5,487 nt of DNA from Candidatus Latescibacterota bacterium (GCA_030613045.1 JAUWMS010000230.1:1-5487); one strand, 5' to 3'. Positions 1 to 5,446 are shown, counted from the stretch's first letter. The notes: generated from the letters alone by a model not told the origin. A program made the numbers and translations.

Positions 1-1
1 G

Positions 2-553
2 ATGCGGCGATATCCTAAGCGCGTCCTGGGATATGCCTTCCTCAATCCGAGATACGAGGACGGGGTGTTGGCCGAACTGGAGCGGTGCGTATCTCTCGGG
101 ATGCGGCAGATCAAGTTGCACAGTTGCAATGGATATCCGTACGACGGGAAGCGCTACCGCCCGGCTTATGAGTTTGCGAACGAGCAGGGCTTCCCCATCC
201 TGGCGCACACGTGGGGGAAAGATGCGGAGGTGTTTGAACCCCTGGCGGAGGAATATCCGAATATCCCGTTTATCCTCGCGCATTCCGGGGTAAGCGATTT
301 CGACACGTACGTGAGGTTGGGGAAAAAGCGTTCCAATATCTATCTCGATCAGGCGACCTCGCAGGTGGGATATGGATGGATCGAGCGATTTGTGGAGGAA
401 GTGGGGGTGGAGAAAATCCTCTTCGGCTCCGATATGCCCTTCATCTCCGCGCCCCAGCAGATCGGAAAGGTGCTTTACGCGCGGATCAGCGATGCGGACA
501 AGCGGAAGATTTTGGGAGAAAATGCAAAACGCATATTCAGGTTGGAATCATAA
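2..553 (+). CDS. Amidohydrolase-2 family metal-dependent hydrolase (COG2159-like), 5' truncated by window edge
   Basis: The visible 183 residues are the C-terminal two thirds of a TIM-barrel metal-dependent hydrolase of the amidohydrolase_2 type. Motifs in order are GMRQIKLH (33-40), the strand ending LAHTWG with a candidate metal-ligand His69, LAHSG with His94, and LFGSDMPF (140-147) with Asp144, the usual catalytic and metal-binding Asp of this superfamily. The C-terminal ILGENAKRIF helix (170-179) is also typical. Family members usually have about 270-300 residues, so roughly 90-110 residues, including the N-terminal HxH metal motif, lie upstream of the window. The first ATG at base 2 is therefore probably internal, not the start. 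The substrate cannot be read from the sequence; relatives include decarboxylases and lactone or amide hydrolases. It ends in TAA just before an inverted repeat. A same-strand sugar-kinase gene follows 250 bases on. Confidence 0.88.
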   Translation: MRRYPKRVLGYAFLNPRYEDGVLAELERCVSLGMRQIKLHSCNGYPYDGKRYRPAYEFANEQGFPILAHTWGKDAEVFEPLAEEYPNIPFILAHSGVSDFDTYVRLGKKRSNIYLDQATSQVGYGWIERFVEEVGVEKILFGSDMPFISAPQQIGKVLYARISDADKRKILGENAKRIFRLES

Positions 554-558
554 GTAGT

Positions 559-686
559 TGGACAGAATCTTTTTCATATTTTCACCGCAGAGACGTGGAG
601 AGCGCAGAGCATTTCAAAACCTTGCCTGTGGGTTTTTTCTGCGTTCTCTGCGTCTTTGCGGTGAAATTGTAATTTGATTTTGTCCA
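559..686. repeat. Imperfect inverted-repeat element of the CACCGCAGAGACG type, with nested stems
   Basis: This is a palindromic intergenic element starting five bases after the hydrolase stop codon. The main arms are 580-607 and 639-666, with 24 of 28 positions complementary; the left arm begins TTTCACCGCAGAGACG. Inside the 31-base loop a second short stem pairs AAAACC (616-621) with GGTTTT (631-636). Outside, TGGACAGAATC (559-569) pairs with GATTTTGTCCA (676-686) at 10 of 11 positions, giving a roughly 128-base element with nested arms. From general knowledge, variants of CACCGCAGAG(A/G)CGCAGAG recur between genes in many environmental bacterial genomes. The arms have no clean T-tract after them, so I read it as an interspersed repeat or MITE-like element, not a dedicated terminator, although it could hinder read-through into the kinase gene. 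Confidence 0.8.
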
Positions 687-790
687 CTTATTTGACGGCA
701 ATTTGGAATCGGGAATGAGCGCAATGAGTAAGATGCAGGTCACTTTGTATTTCGCATTTTGCACTTTACATTTTTTATTGAAGTTTTTGC
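687..790. other. AT-rich leader upstream of the kinase gene with T-rich quasi-repeats
   Basis: The stretch between the inverted repeat and the kinase ribosome-binding site carries T-rich quasi-repeats around 744-777, in the order GTATTT, GCATTTT, GCACTTT, ACATTTTTT. Similar GCATTTTGCA(C/T)TTT strings are common low-complexity intergenic sequence. A weak sigma70-like pair can be drawn (TTGTAT 745-750, 16-base spacer, TACATT 767-772), but it is not convincing in such T-rich sequence. Any promoter specific to the kinase would have to lie here or within the preceding inverted repeat. Confidence 0.4.
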
Positions 791-796
791 AGGAGG
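791..796 (+). promoter_or_regulatory. Shine-Dalgarno of the kinase gene (AGGAGG)
   Basis: A perfect AGGAGG lies seven bases before ATG 804. It decides the start: an in-frame TTG at 759 would add fifteen residues (beginning MHFTFF) that have no ribosome-binding site and are translated from T-rich repeat sequence. Confidence 0.9.
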
Positions 797-803
797 CACT
801 CCA

Positions 804-1739
804 ATGACCGACGTTGTCTCTGTGGGTATCCTCGTGGCGGATGCACTGGGGAAGCCGATTGACCGGATTCCGGAGGAGGATCGCCTTGCGCTGTTCGAGC
901 GGATGGAACTGCACATCGGCGGCTGTGCGGCGAATACGGGAATCGCGTTGAGCAAGTTGGGGGCGAAGGTGAAGGTGGTTGGGAAAGTGGGCGCGGACGG
1001 GTTCGGGGATTTTATCGTGAAGACTTTGCAGAAGGAGAACGTAGATGCCGACGGCGTGGTCCGGGACCCTTCCGTGAGCACGTCGTTTACGTTCGTAATG
1101 ATTTCCTCGGCGGGCAAACGGCGATTTTTGCATTGTATGGGCGCCAGTGCGGCGTTCTCTTTGGACGACATCGATCTGGGGGTGCTGGACGACGCGCGGA
1201 TTCTGCACGTGGCCGGCACCTATCTGATGCCCACCTTCGACGGGGAACAGACCGCCGAGCTTTTGAAACAGGCGCAAAAACGCGGGGTGATTACCTCGAT
1301 GGATACGGCGTTCAACGATCGGGTGGAGGATTGGAACAAGATCGCCGATCCGTGCCTGCCGTATTTGGATTATTTTCTGCCGAGTTTCGAGGAGGCGGAG
1401 AAGATCACAGGGGAGTCCGATCCACAACGCATCGCGAGGAGGCTGAAAGAACGTTGTCCCGGAATGGTGGGGATCAAGTTGGGCGCAGAGGGATTTTATC
1501 TAAAGACGGACGAAGTGGAGAAGCGTTTTCCACCGTATTCGGTGAAGGTAGTAGATACTTCGGGAGCCGGAGATTCTTTTGTGGCAGGTTTTCTCAGGGG
1601 CCTTCTGGAAGGCTGGGACACGGAGCGTTGCGCCCGCTTCGGAAGCGCCACGGCGGCCTTCTGCATCGGCGCGATCGGATGCACGACGGGCCTGCGTTCG
1701 ATGCAGGAGACGTTGGATTTTATGGAACGCGCCGGATAG
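804..1739 (+). CDS. PfkB/ribokinase-family carbohydrate or nucleoside kinase
   Basis: This 311-residue cytosolic kinase transfers the ATP gamma-phosphate to a hydroxyl of a sugar, sugar acid, cyclitol or nucleoside. Its length and architecture fit the PfkB/ribokinase family (COG0524). The N-terminal strand MTDVVSVGILVADALG is followed by the first signature, GGCAANTGIALSKLG (39-53) plus GKVGADGFG (60-68). The second signature, DTSGAGDSFVAGFL (251-264), carries the anion hole and the catalytic base Asp257. The usual NxxE magnesium/phosphate motif appears as S194-F-E-E197 in LPSFEEAEKITG, so the Asn is replaced by Ser while the Glu is kept. Start ATG 804 is fixed by an AGGAGG. The neighbouring hydrolase on the same strand hints at a shared catabolic locus, but the substrate cannot be assigned. 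A bidirectional terminator lies about 280 bases downstream. Confidence 0.95.
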   Translation: MTDVVSVGILVADALGKPIDRIPEEDRLALFERMELHIGGCAANTGIALSKLGAKVKVVGKVGADGFGDFIVKTLQKENVDADGVVRDPSVSTSFTFVMISSAGKRRFLHCMGASAAFSLDDIDLGVLDDARILHVAGTYLMPTFDGEQTAELLKQAQKRGVITSMDTAFNDRVEDWNKIADPCLPYLDYFLPSFEEAEKITGESDPQRIARRLKERCPGMVGIKLGAEGFYLKTDEVEKRFPPYSVKVVDTSGAGDSFVAGFLRGLLEGWDTERCARFGSATAAFCIGAIGCTTGLRSMQETLDFMERAG

Positions 1740-1775
1740 GGGGGAAAGGGATCATCATTACGAGGGGAACTTGAT

Positions 1776-1793
1776 CGTATAGGACGTATAGGA
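1776..1793. repeat. Two tandem copies of CGTATAGGA
   Basis: Two perfect 9-base units (1776-1784 and 1785-1793) lie shortly after the kinase stop codon. Short CGTATAGGA-type tandem repeats of variable copy number are familiar as intergenic filler in environmental genomes. The next bases (ATTTCC) break the repeat. Confidence 0.7.
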
Positions 1794-1842
1794 ATTTCCA
1801 TTTTTCAGGTTGATTCAGTTCCGGGCAGAATCCTTTCCAATT

Positions 1843-1917
1843 AGGAAACCAGGAAGCCAGGAGAAAAGCGATCTCTCCAGAATGGACCTTAGCCCTCTCC
1901 TGGTTTCCTGGGTTTCT
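1843..1917. repeat. Imperfect inverted repeat (AGGAAACCAGGA type)
   Basis: The arms 1843-1864 and 1896-1917 are complementary at 19 of 22 positions around a 31-base loop. The left arm begins AGGAAACCAGGAAGCCAGG. Partial complementarity continues outward on both sides. Each arm is internally repetitive (AAACCAGG, AAGCCAGG). There is no T-tract, so it does not look like an intrinsic terminator. It fits a dispersed palindromic repeat type found in many genomes and lies in a convergent intergenic space. Confidence 0.75.
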
Positions 1918-2015
1918 GATAGAAAACACCCTCTGCTTATCAAAACCCTGCCAAAGCCCGCCCGAAGGGCGCTAAGTGCAAAGATCATCGCAACGTGAAC
2001 GCTACCTATCTCTAT
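1918..2015. other. Remainder of the convergent intergenic spacer, with a small GC hairpin
   Basis: No gene is visible here. The only structure is a perfect 5-bp stem CGCCC/GGGCG with a GAA loop (1959-1971). It is too short, and lacks a T-tract, to be called a terminator; it may belong to the same repeat-rich filler as the inverted repeat before it. Confidence 0.4.
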
Positions 2016-2057
2016 AAAAAAAGGCTTCTCTTCGTAAAAAAGAGAAGCCCTTTTTTT
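2016..2057. terminator. Bidirectional intrinsic terminator between convergent genes
   Basis: A perfect 10-bp stem, GGCTTCTCTT (2023-2032) against AAGAGAAGCC (2040-2049), encloses a 7-base loop. It is followed on the plus strand by seven Ts (2051-2057) and preceded by seven As (2016-2022), which become the T-tract for minus-strand transcripts. It therefore ends transcription in both directions. It lies about 20 bases past the stop of the minus-strand gene and closes the kinase transcript from the other side. Confidence 0.93.
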
Positions 2058-2069
2058 GTCCCGTCCAAT

Positions 2070-2774
2070 TCAAACAGCTTGTGCGGAGGCCACCTCCCAT
2101 TCCGAATATACGAAGGCCTTGAGAATCTTCAAATGGGTCGTTCGGATGAGGATTTTTCCGTTTCTTCTCTTTCTCAGCCTGGGCACGATAACCGGCCGAT
2201 GCGTTCCGTCCAGGCGATCCATAGAGAGCACAAGCACCAGATCGAAAATACGTTGTACCAAACGTATGCCTTCGGAGGTGAGCACGTTCTGAATTCTGGC
2301 CTCATTCGATGGGTCTGTTCGAAAAAGCCGGGCAAGGGGGTCGAATAGTTTCTGAACCTGATGGAAAAAAGGCGTTTCGGAGGTATGGATATACATAACC
2401 CGGCGGGACAGAAGGACCTCTTTGTACGCGACGTCGAAGTGGAGGCGGAGAGGGGGTTCATTGAAGCGGTGATAGCTGGCGGAAGGTTCTATGCCGATAT
2501 TCATCACAGCGGACTTGTTTCGATAATCAATCTTCCCCTCAACGCCCATGTGGAAAAGATCGGGCGCTATATTGAGCCGAAACGCGATGCCTCCGTCCTG
2601 AGGGGTGATTTCTATAAGACCCAGGCTCCCATTCCATCCCGACAGCACCTGTACACGAAAAGGGGCCATCGTGCTTTGGGCCAGCATGGGAGAGACATCG
2701 CGCAGAGGCGTCGCTTCGTAGCCGAATTTTCGCGGCTGGCGGGGTCTGGAAATGGATGGGGAAAGGTTCATCAT
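2070..2774 (-). CDS. Conserved-looking hypothetical protein of unknown family
   Basis: I do not recognise this family. From the tandem ATG-ATG at 2774/2771 the product has 234 residues. The reading frame has gene-like codon use and ends in TGA just before the terminator. No signal peptide or membrane segment is evident. The middle (about 37-130) alternates hydrophobic and charged residues as in a beta-rich domain (FRVQVLSGWNGSLGLIEIT, 39-57; LRLHFDVAYKEVLL, 109-122). Residues 134-186 look helical (PFFHQVQKLFDPLARLF; IRLVQRIFDLVLVLSM), followed by a basic stretch RLRKRRNGK (199-207). The start is uncertain: no Shine-Dalgarno precedes the ATG pair, and the frame stays open upstream to an ATG at 3104, although those extra 110 residues are Cys/Arg/Ser-rich and poorly protein-like. 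Another minus frame upstream reads somewhat better, so an N-terminal frameshift is possible. The open frame on the opposite strand (2361-2834) is in antiphase and is a shadow. Confidence 0.62.
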   Translation of the reverse strand: MMNLSPSISRPRQPRKFGYEATPLRDVSPMLAQSTMAPFRVQVLSGWNGSLGLIEITPQDGGIAFRLNIAPDLFHMGVEGKIDYRNKSAVMNIGIEPSASYHRFNEPPLRLHFDVAYKEVLLSRRVMYIHTSETPFFHQVQKLFDPLARLFRTDPSNEARIQNVLTSEGIRLVQRIFDLVLVLSMDRLDGTHRPVIVPRLRKRRNGKILIRTTHLKILKAFVYSEWEVASAQAV

Positions 2775-3140
2775 AGGGATGGCGTGTGTTTTGGTTGCGA
2801 AACGGAAGCAATTTGTGCAGCGGAAGTTGCATAAACTGTGAGGCGAAGGAACGAAGCCCGGCAACCGGGTCTTTCGTGCTCCGCGGCAGACGTGTCGAAA
2901 AAGCCGTTTTCCGCTTCTTTCGGCAGGACGCAGACTCCTTCTCATGATCGGCATATCGGGACAAAACTTTACAGATAAGCGGAGGTTCTGGATGACGCAG
3001 CGCGTATTTCCTATGATCGAAGGACGGCTGGAGAGGATGCACAAAAGGCTTGACATGTTGCTTCCCGGTGCATATATTCTCTTCGATGTCCCAGAGCAGG
3101 CCATCGCCGGATTCTATCGGGAAACGCTTTTTTGAAAAAC
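2775..3140. other. Region of ambiguous coding status, possibly decayed 5' part of the minus-strand gene
   Basis: No gene can be called with confidence. On the minus strand a frame distinct from that of the 2774-2070 gene is open from about 3152 past 2775. It reads, for example, KKRFPIESGDGLLWD near its start and LHKLLPFRNQNTRHPYDEPF near 2780. Removing one base in the C-runs around 2740-2765 would join it to the downstream frame. On the plus strand an exactly antiphase frame is open at 2842-3135; from ATG 2944 it would give 63 residues ending PGAYILFDVPEQAIAGFY. At most one of the two can be real. Neither has a good ribosome-binding site. A small hairpin (CCCGG 2857-2861, CCGGG 2865-2869) lies in the interval. 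Confidence 0.35.
3050..3078 (+). promoter_or_regulatory. Sigma70-like promoter reading toward the repeat block
   Basis: TTGACA (3050-3055) is a perfect -35 box. After a 17-base spacer comes TATATT (3073-3078), a 5-of-6 match to the -10 consensus. Transcription would start near 3085 and run through the hairpin repeats toward the DUF4159 gene about 700 bases on. No better promoter is visible closer to that gene. The match is by sequence only and overlaps a small open frame, so it may be coincidental. Confidence 0.5.
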
Positions 3141-3150
3141 AGACGTAACT

Positions 3151-3212
3151 TCACCTGCATTGTTCACCGATCTGCGTTTTCACGCTTGGTTTCGGATCTA
3201 TGAATAATGCAA
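3151..3212. repeat. 62-bp direct repeat, left copy
   Basis: This copy matches 3591-3652 at 55 of 62 positions without gaps, at an exact offset of 440 bases. The core TCTGCGTTTTCACGCTTGG is identical in both and contains a small GCGT/ACGC stem. The similarity stops abruptly after ATGCAA, directly before the first hairpin of the array, as expected for a defined element end. Confidence 0.85.
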
Positions 3213-3213
3213 G

Positions 3214-3425
3214 GTAGATGTCCCGTTAGGGACAGAATATTTATAGCATTCGAAATAGCCAATATCTTCTCTTTAGTCCCGTAAGGGACGAAATATATAT
3301 GGCAAACACATAATGATGAAAGGTACATTCTGAAGGATATTGGATAACTATGCCGTCCCTACGGGACTTGGAAATGTCTGTTTTTTGGATTGTTTTGCTA
3401 TAGATATGTTGTCCCTAACGGGACA
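3214..3425. repeat. REP/BIME-like array of four GTCCC/GGGAC hairpins (>> <<)
   Basis: Four short palindromes share a GTCCC/GGGAC stem: 3219-3234 (TGTCCC-GTTA-GGGACA), 3276-3289 (loop GTAA), 3355-3367 (loop TAC) and 3410-3425 (TGTCCC-TAAC-GGGACA). The fourth is the exact reverse complement of the first. The box TATAGCA at 3242-3248 recurs inverted as TGCTATA at 3396-3402. Units 1 and 2 therefore face right and units 3 and 4 face left. The spacing within each half is 56 bases. A GTAG tetranucleotide (3214-3217) precedes the first hairpin, as in classical REP elements processed by RAYT transposases. No transposase is encoded in the window, so any mobility would be in trans. Confidence 0.8.
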
Positions 3426-3590
3426 GAACCCCGCTCCAGGGGGCTGGCAGCGCAGTTTACCGGGCTTTGCAGGCGTATCGGTACGATTGATCGTCACGCT
3501 AACTCTCACCATGCCCGGCATCGAGTGCGATGCGTTTGGCCGTTTCTGCACATGTCCGAAACTAACGCGGGAACAAATTTCCCCGCTTCG
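3426..3590. repeat. Hairpin-rich spacer inside the composite repeat block
   Basis: This 165-base segment joins the last hairpin of the array to the right direct repeat. It contains several compact palindromes: ACGAT/ATCGT (3483-3494, loop TG), GCATCG/CGATGC (3518-3533, loop AGTG), and GCGGGAA pairing with the TT-CCCCGC region (3567-3586). On the minus strand it is open and could give a short peptide containing MPGMVRVSVTINRTDT, but that frame runs on into the hairpins and is not a credible gene. I read it as the internal part of a non-autonomous repeat element; a structured RNA is the alternative. Confidence 0.5.
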
Positions 3591-3652
3591 TCTCCTGAAT
3601 GTTTCACCAATCTGCGTTTTCACGCTTGGCTTCGGATTTATGAATAATGCAA
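3591..3652. repeat. 62-bp direct repeat, right copy
   Basis: Second copy of the repeat at 3151-3212, with 7 differences. It ends in the same ATGCAA, after which unrelated sequence leads to the DUF4159 gene. The two copies bracket the hairpin array and spacer. They could be remnants of two insertions of one element or a duplicated terminal module. Confidence 0.85.
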
Positions 3653-3782
3653 CTTCAAAAACCTCGTCACGATTTTTGGATAGAAAAGGCTCTTCCGACA
3701 GAATCTCACCAATCACCAAGGGGCCTTCGAGAGGAAGTCCCAAATATCTCACTTGCGTTGGGGTTATCAACGGGCAACGCCT

Positions 3783-5378
3783 ATGTCCGATTTCAAAACA
3801 GTCAGACGCCGGATTCTGACCGCGAGTATGCTGCTTTCCATACTGCTTCACGGAGCGGCGTTTTTGCTTTTCGGGATGCTGTCCTTCGGGGAGGAGACCC
3901 GGGTTTATCGCGTGTTGTTCCGACCTGCCGGGCCCATTCGGGCCAGGCGATTCAGGGTGATCGCCACGGGAAGAAGCAGCCCGGAGGTGATCATGGAGCG
4001 ATTGCTCCGGTACGCGGAGCCCGAAATGCGCGCCATGCCCGTGTTGGTTCCGTTTTTGGGTGAAGTGCGGCTTCCGGAGCCGCCTGCCCGAGAGGAGCGA
4101 TTGCCCGCCATCGCGGGGGCAAAGCTTTCTGAATTTTCGCTTCCGCCCCCGGAGCGGATCCCCACGGAGGAGCTTGGCGTGCCAAAGCGCTCCCGCTTCG
4201 ATGTGGCGCTCGATCTGTTGAGGTGGGAAGATTTGGAGAAGGCCGGACTCAAGTCCTTCGTCGTCGTGGATCCGGGTGATCGGCGGAACCTCGTGGGATT
4301 TTTCCACATCGCCCGGAGCCAGGGTTTCGAGGGGATGGATCTGACCCGGCTTGCGGAAAATTTGAGCCGCCGCACCAAGCTCCGCGTCCGAGCCGAAGAC
4401 CATTCCGTAAGTCTTCGCTCCCCGCAACTCCTCAAAGCGCCCCTGCTCTTTATGGGACGCCCGGGCCCCGTTCAGTACGACGACTCCGGAGCGAAGCGCG
4501 AACCGTTGGGTGTGGGCGTGGATACGCTCAAGGTCGTTGCAGGCGTCGAAAAACAGGACGTCGAGTTTCTTGCTGCCTATCTTCTGAAGGGCGGATTTCT
4601 GGTCCTTCCGAACATCGAGTTGTACGACCAGCTTCAACGTCATCTCCGGGAGGCGCATCCGGATCGTTTTAGCTTCTTCGATCTTCCGGACGATCACGAA
4701 TTCTTTCACAGTTATTACGACATCGCCCCGCAGGGTTTGTACGCGCTTTTTCGGAAGGAAAATTTGGGCAAAGAATCCCCTTTTCGTTCGCTTCCCTCCG
4801 TGTTCAGGGGCATCAGATTGGAGGGACGGTTGGTCGCCTTCGCGCCCATGGAGGTTCCGAGCATAGGGGCCACCCCGGATTCGTCGGTGTCGGCGCTTTA
4901 CGGGCCTTTGACTAAGCTCTCCACCAACCTAATCGTCTTTGCCCTGACGCAGCCCGGCGGCATCGGATACACGGTTTTTAAGGACTCCAAGCCGGAACGC
5001 TCCTACCAAGGGGAGCCGAATGCCGCTCTGGCGGTCCTGAGAAGCGGAGACGCGGAGGCGTTGGATTTGGCGCGCGCAGCGGTCTTTTTGGACGGGGAGC
5101 GATTATCCAAAGGAGAGGGAGTGGACGAAGGAAGCGCGTACGACGGGATGTTCTTCCATCCCCTGACCGGGGGGAAACGCACGGTGCGAATCGAACACGA
5201 AGGGAAAATCGCGGAACGAGCGGTTGTGCTCCGAGGGGATCGCGTGACCACGCTCACCATCGGCTCCGCGCGCTTTTTATGGATGACGAGGCTGCGGGCC
5301 GAGGTCTCCGGGGAGGATGAATCGGTTCCGGCGTGGCGCGCCCGGACCGCGCATCTGAAGATCAGGGATGTGGAATGA
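3783..5378 (+). CDS. Membrane-anchored DUF4159 protein with TonB-like N-terminus and PEGA-like C-terminus
   Basis: The 531-residue product begins with a basic cytosolic tip (K5, R8-R10) and one membrane segment, about 12-35 (LLSILLHGAAFLLFGML), which resembles the anchor of TonB proteins. A Pro-rich linker follows (about 90-135). Residues about 155-365 match the DUF4159 pattern: the NLVGFFHIARSQGF strand, an LLKGGFLVLPN turn (267-277) and HEFFHSYYDIAPQ (305-317), close to the family's GGFL and HxxFHxxYDI motifs. Many family members have Asp after GGFL; here it is PN. The C-terminal 430-500 (AAVFLDGERL, then GGKRTVRIEHEGKI) looks like a PEGA-type beta-sandwich. DUF4159 has a glutaminase-amidotransferase-like fold with no settled function. 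ATG 3783 is preferred to TTG 3753 because it starts just before the anchor, but its Shine-Dalgarno is poor. The two overlapping minus-strand open frames are shadows. Confidence 0.9.
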   Translation: MSDFKTVRRRILTASMLLSILLHGAAFLLFGMLSFGEETRVYRVLFRPAGPIRARRFRVIATGRSSPEVIMERLLRYAEPEMRAMPVLVPFLGEVRLPEPPAREERLPAIAGAKLSEFSLPPPERIPTEELGVPKRSRFDVALDLLRWEDLEKAGLKSFVVVDPGDRRNLVGFFHIARSQGFEGMDLTRLAENLSRRTKLRVRAEDHSVSLRSPQLLKAPLLFMGRPGPVQYDDSGAKREPLGVGVDTLKVVAGVEKQDVEFLAAYLLKGGFLVLPNIELYDQLQRHLREAHPDRFSFFDLPDDHEFFHSYYDIAPQGLYALFRKENLGKESPFRSLPSVFRGIRLEGRLVAFAPMEVPSIGATPDSSVSALYGPLTKLSTNLIVFALTQPGGIGYTVFKDSKPERSYQGEPNAALAVLRSGDAEALDLARAAVFLDGERLSKGEGVDEGSAYDGMFFHPLTGGKRTVRIEHEGKIAERAVVLRGDRVTTLTIGSARFLWMTRLRAEVSGEDESVPAWRARTAHLKIRDVE

Positions 5379-5410
5379 ATGCGCTGCAAAGCCGCAACCA
5401 AACTCCAAAA

Positions 5411-5446
5411 GCAATGGGACACGGATCCCACGGATTTTCACGGATC
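5411..5446. repeat. Short tandem CACGGAT intergenic repeat
   Basis: Three adjacent units, CACGGATCC (5420-5428), CACGGATTTT (5429-5438) and CACGGATC (5439-5446), follow GCAATGGGA (5411-5419) about 30 bases after the DUF4159 stop. Strings of this kind (a CACGGAT core with short spacers, flanked by GGGA and ACAGATGGAAATCCG-like sequence) are common dispersed filler in environmental bacterial genomes. The element probably continues to or past the window end. Confidence 0.7.

Noticed and set aside
582..1427. 281-codon minus-strand open frame over the kinase
   Set aside because: It is an antiphase shadow of a clear PfkB gene, and its C-terminus translates the inverted repeat.
2361..2834. 157-codon plus-strand open frame
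   Set aside because: It is exactly antiphase to the minus-strand gene, is rich in Arg, His and Gly, and has no ribosome-binding site. It is best explained as a shadow.
2855..2872. Terminator at the CCCGG-CAA-CCGGG hairpin
   Set aside because: The stem is only 5 bp plus partial extension, and only a broken T-run (TCTTTC) follows.
3219..3425. CRISPR-like array
   Set aside because: The repeated units are short palindromes in opposing orientations with unequal central spacing, not identical direct repeats with uniform spacers, and no cas genes are present.
3676..3704. Possible promoter TTGGAT, 17 bases, CAGAAT upstream of the DUF4159 gene
   Set aside because: Only 3 of 6 and 4 of 6 matches to consensus; such pairs arise often by chance.
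3348..4709. 453-codon minus-strand open frame across the repeat block and the DUF4159 gene
   Set aside because: Most of it is the antiphase shadow of the DUF4159 gene, and the rest translates hairpin repeats. The composition is low-complexity, with Arg, His, Gly and Pro dominating.
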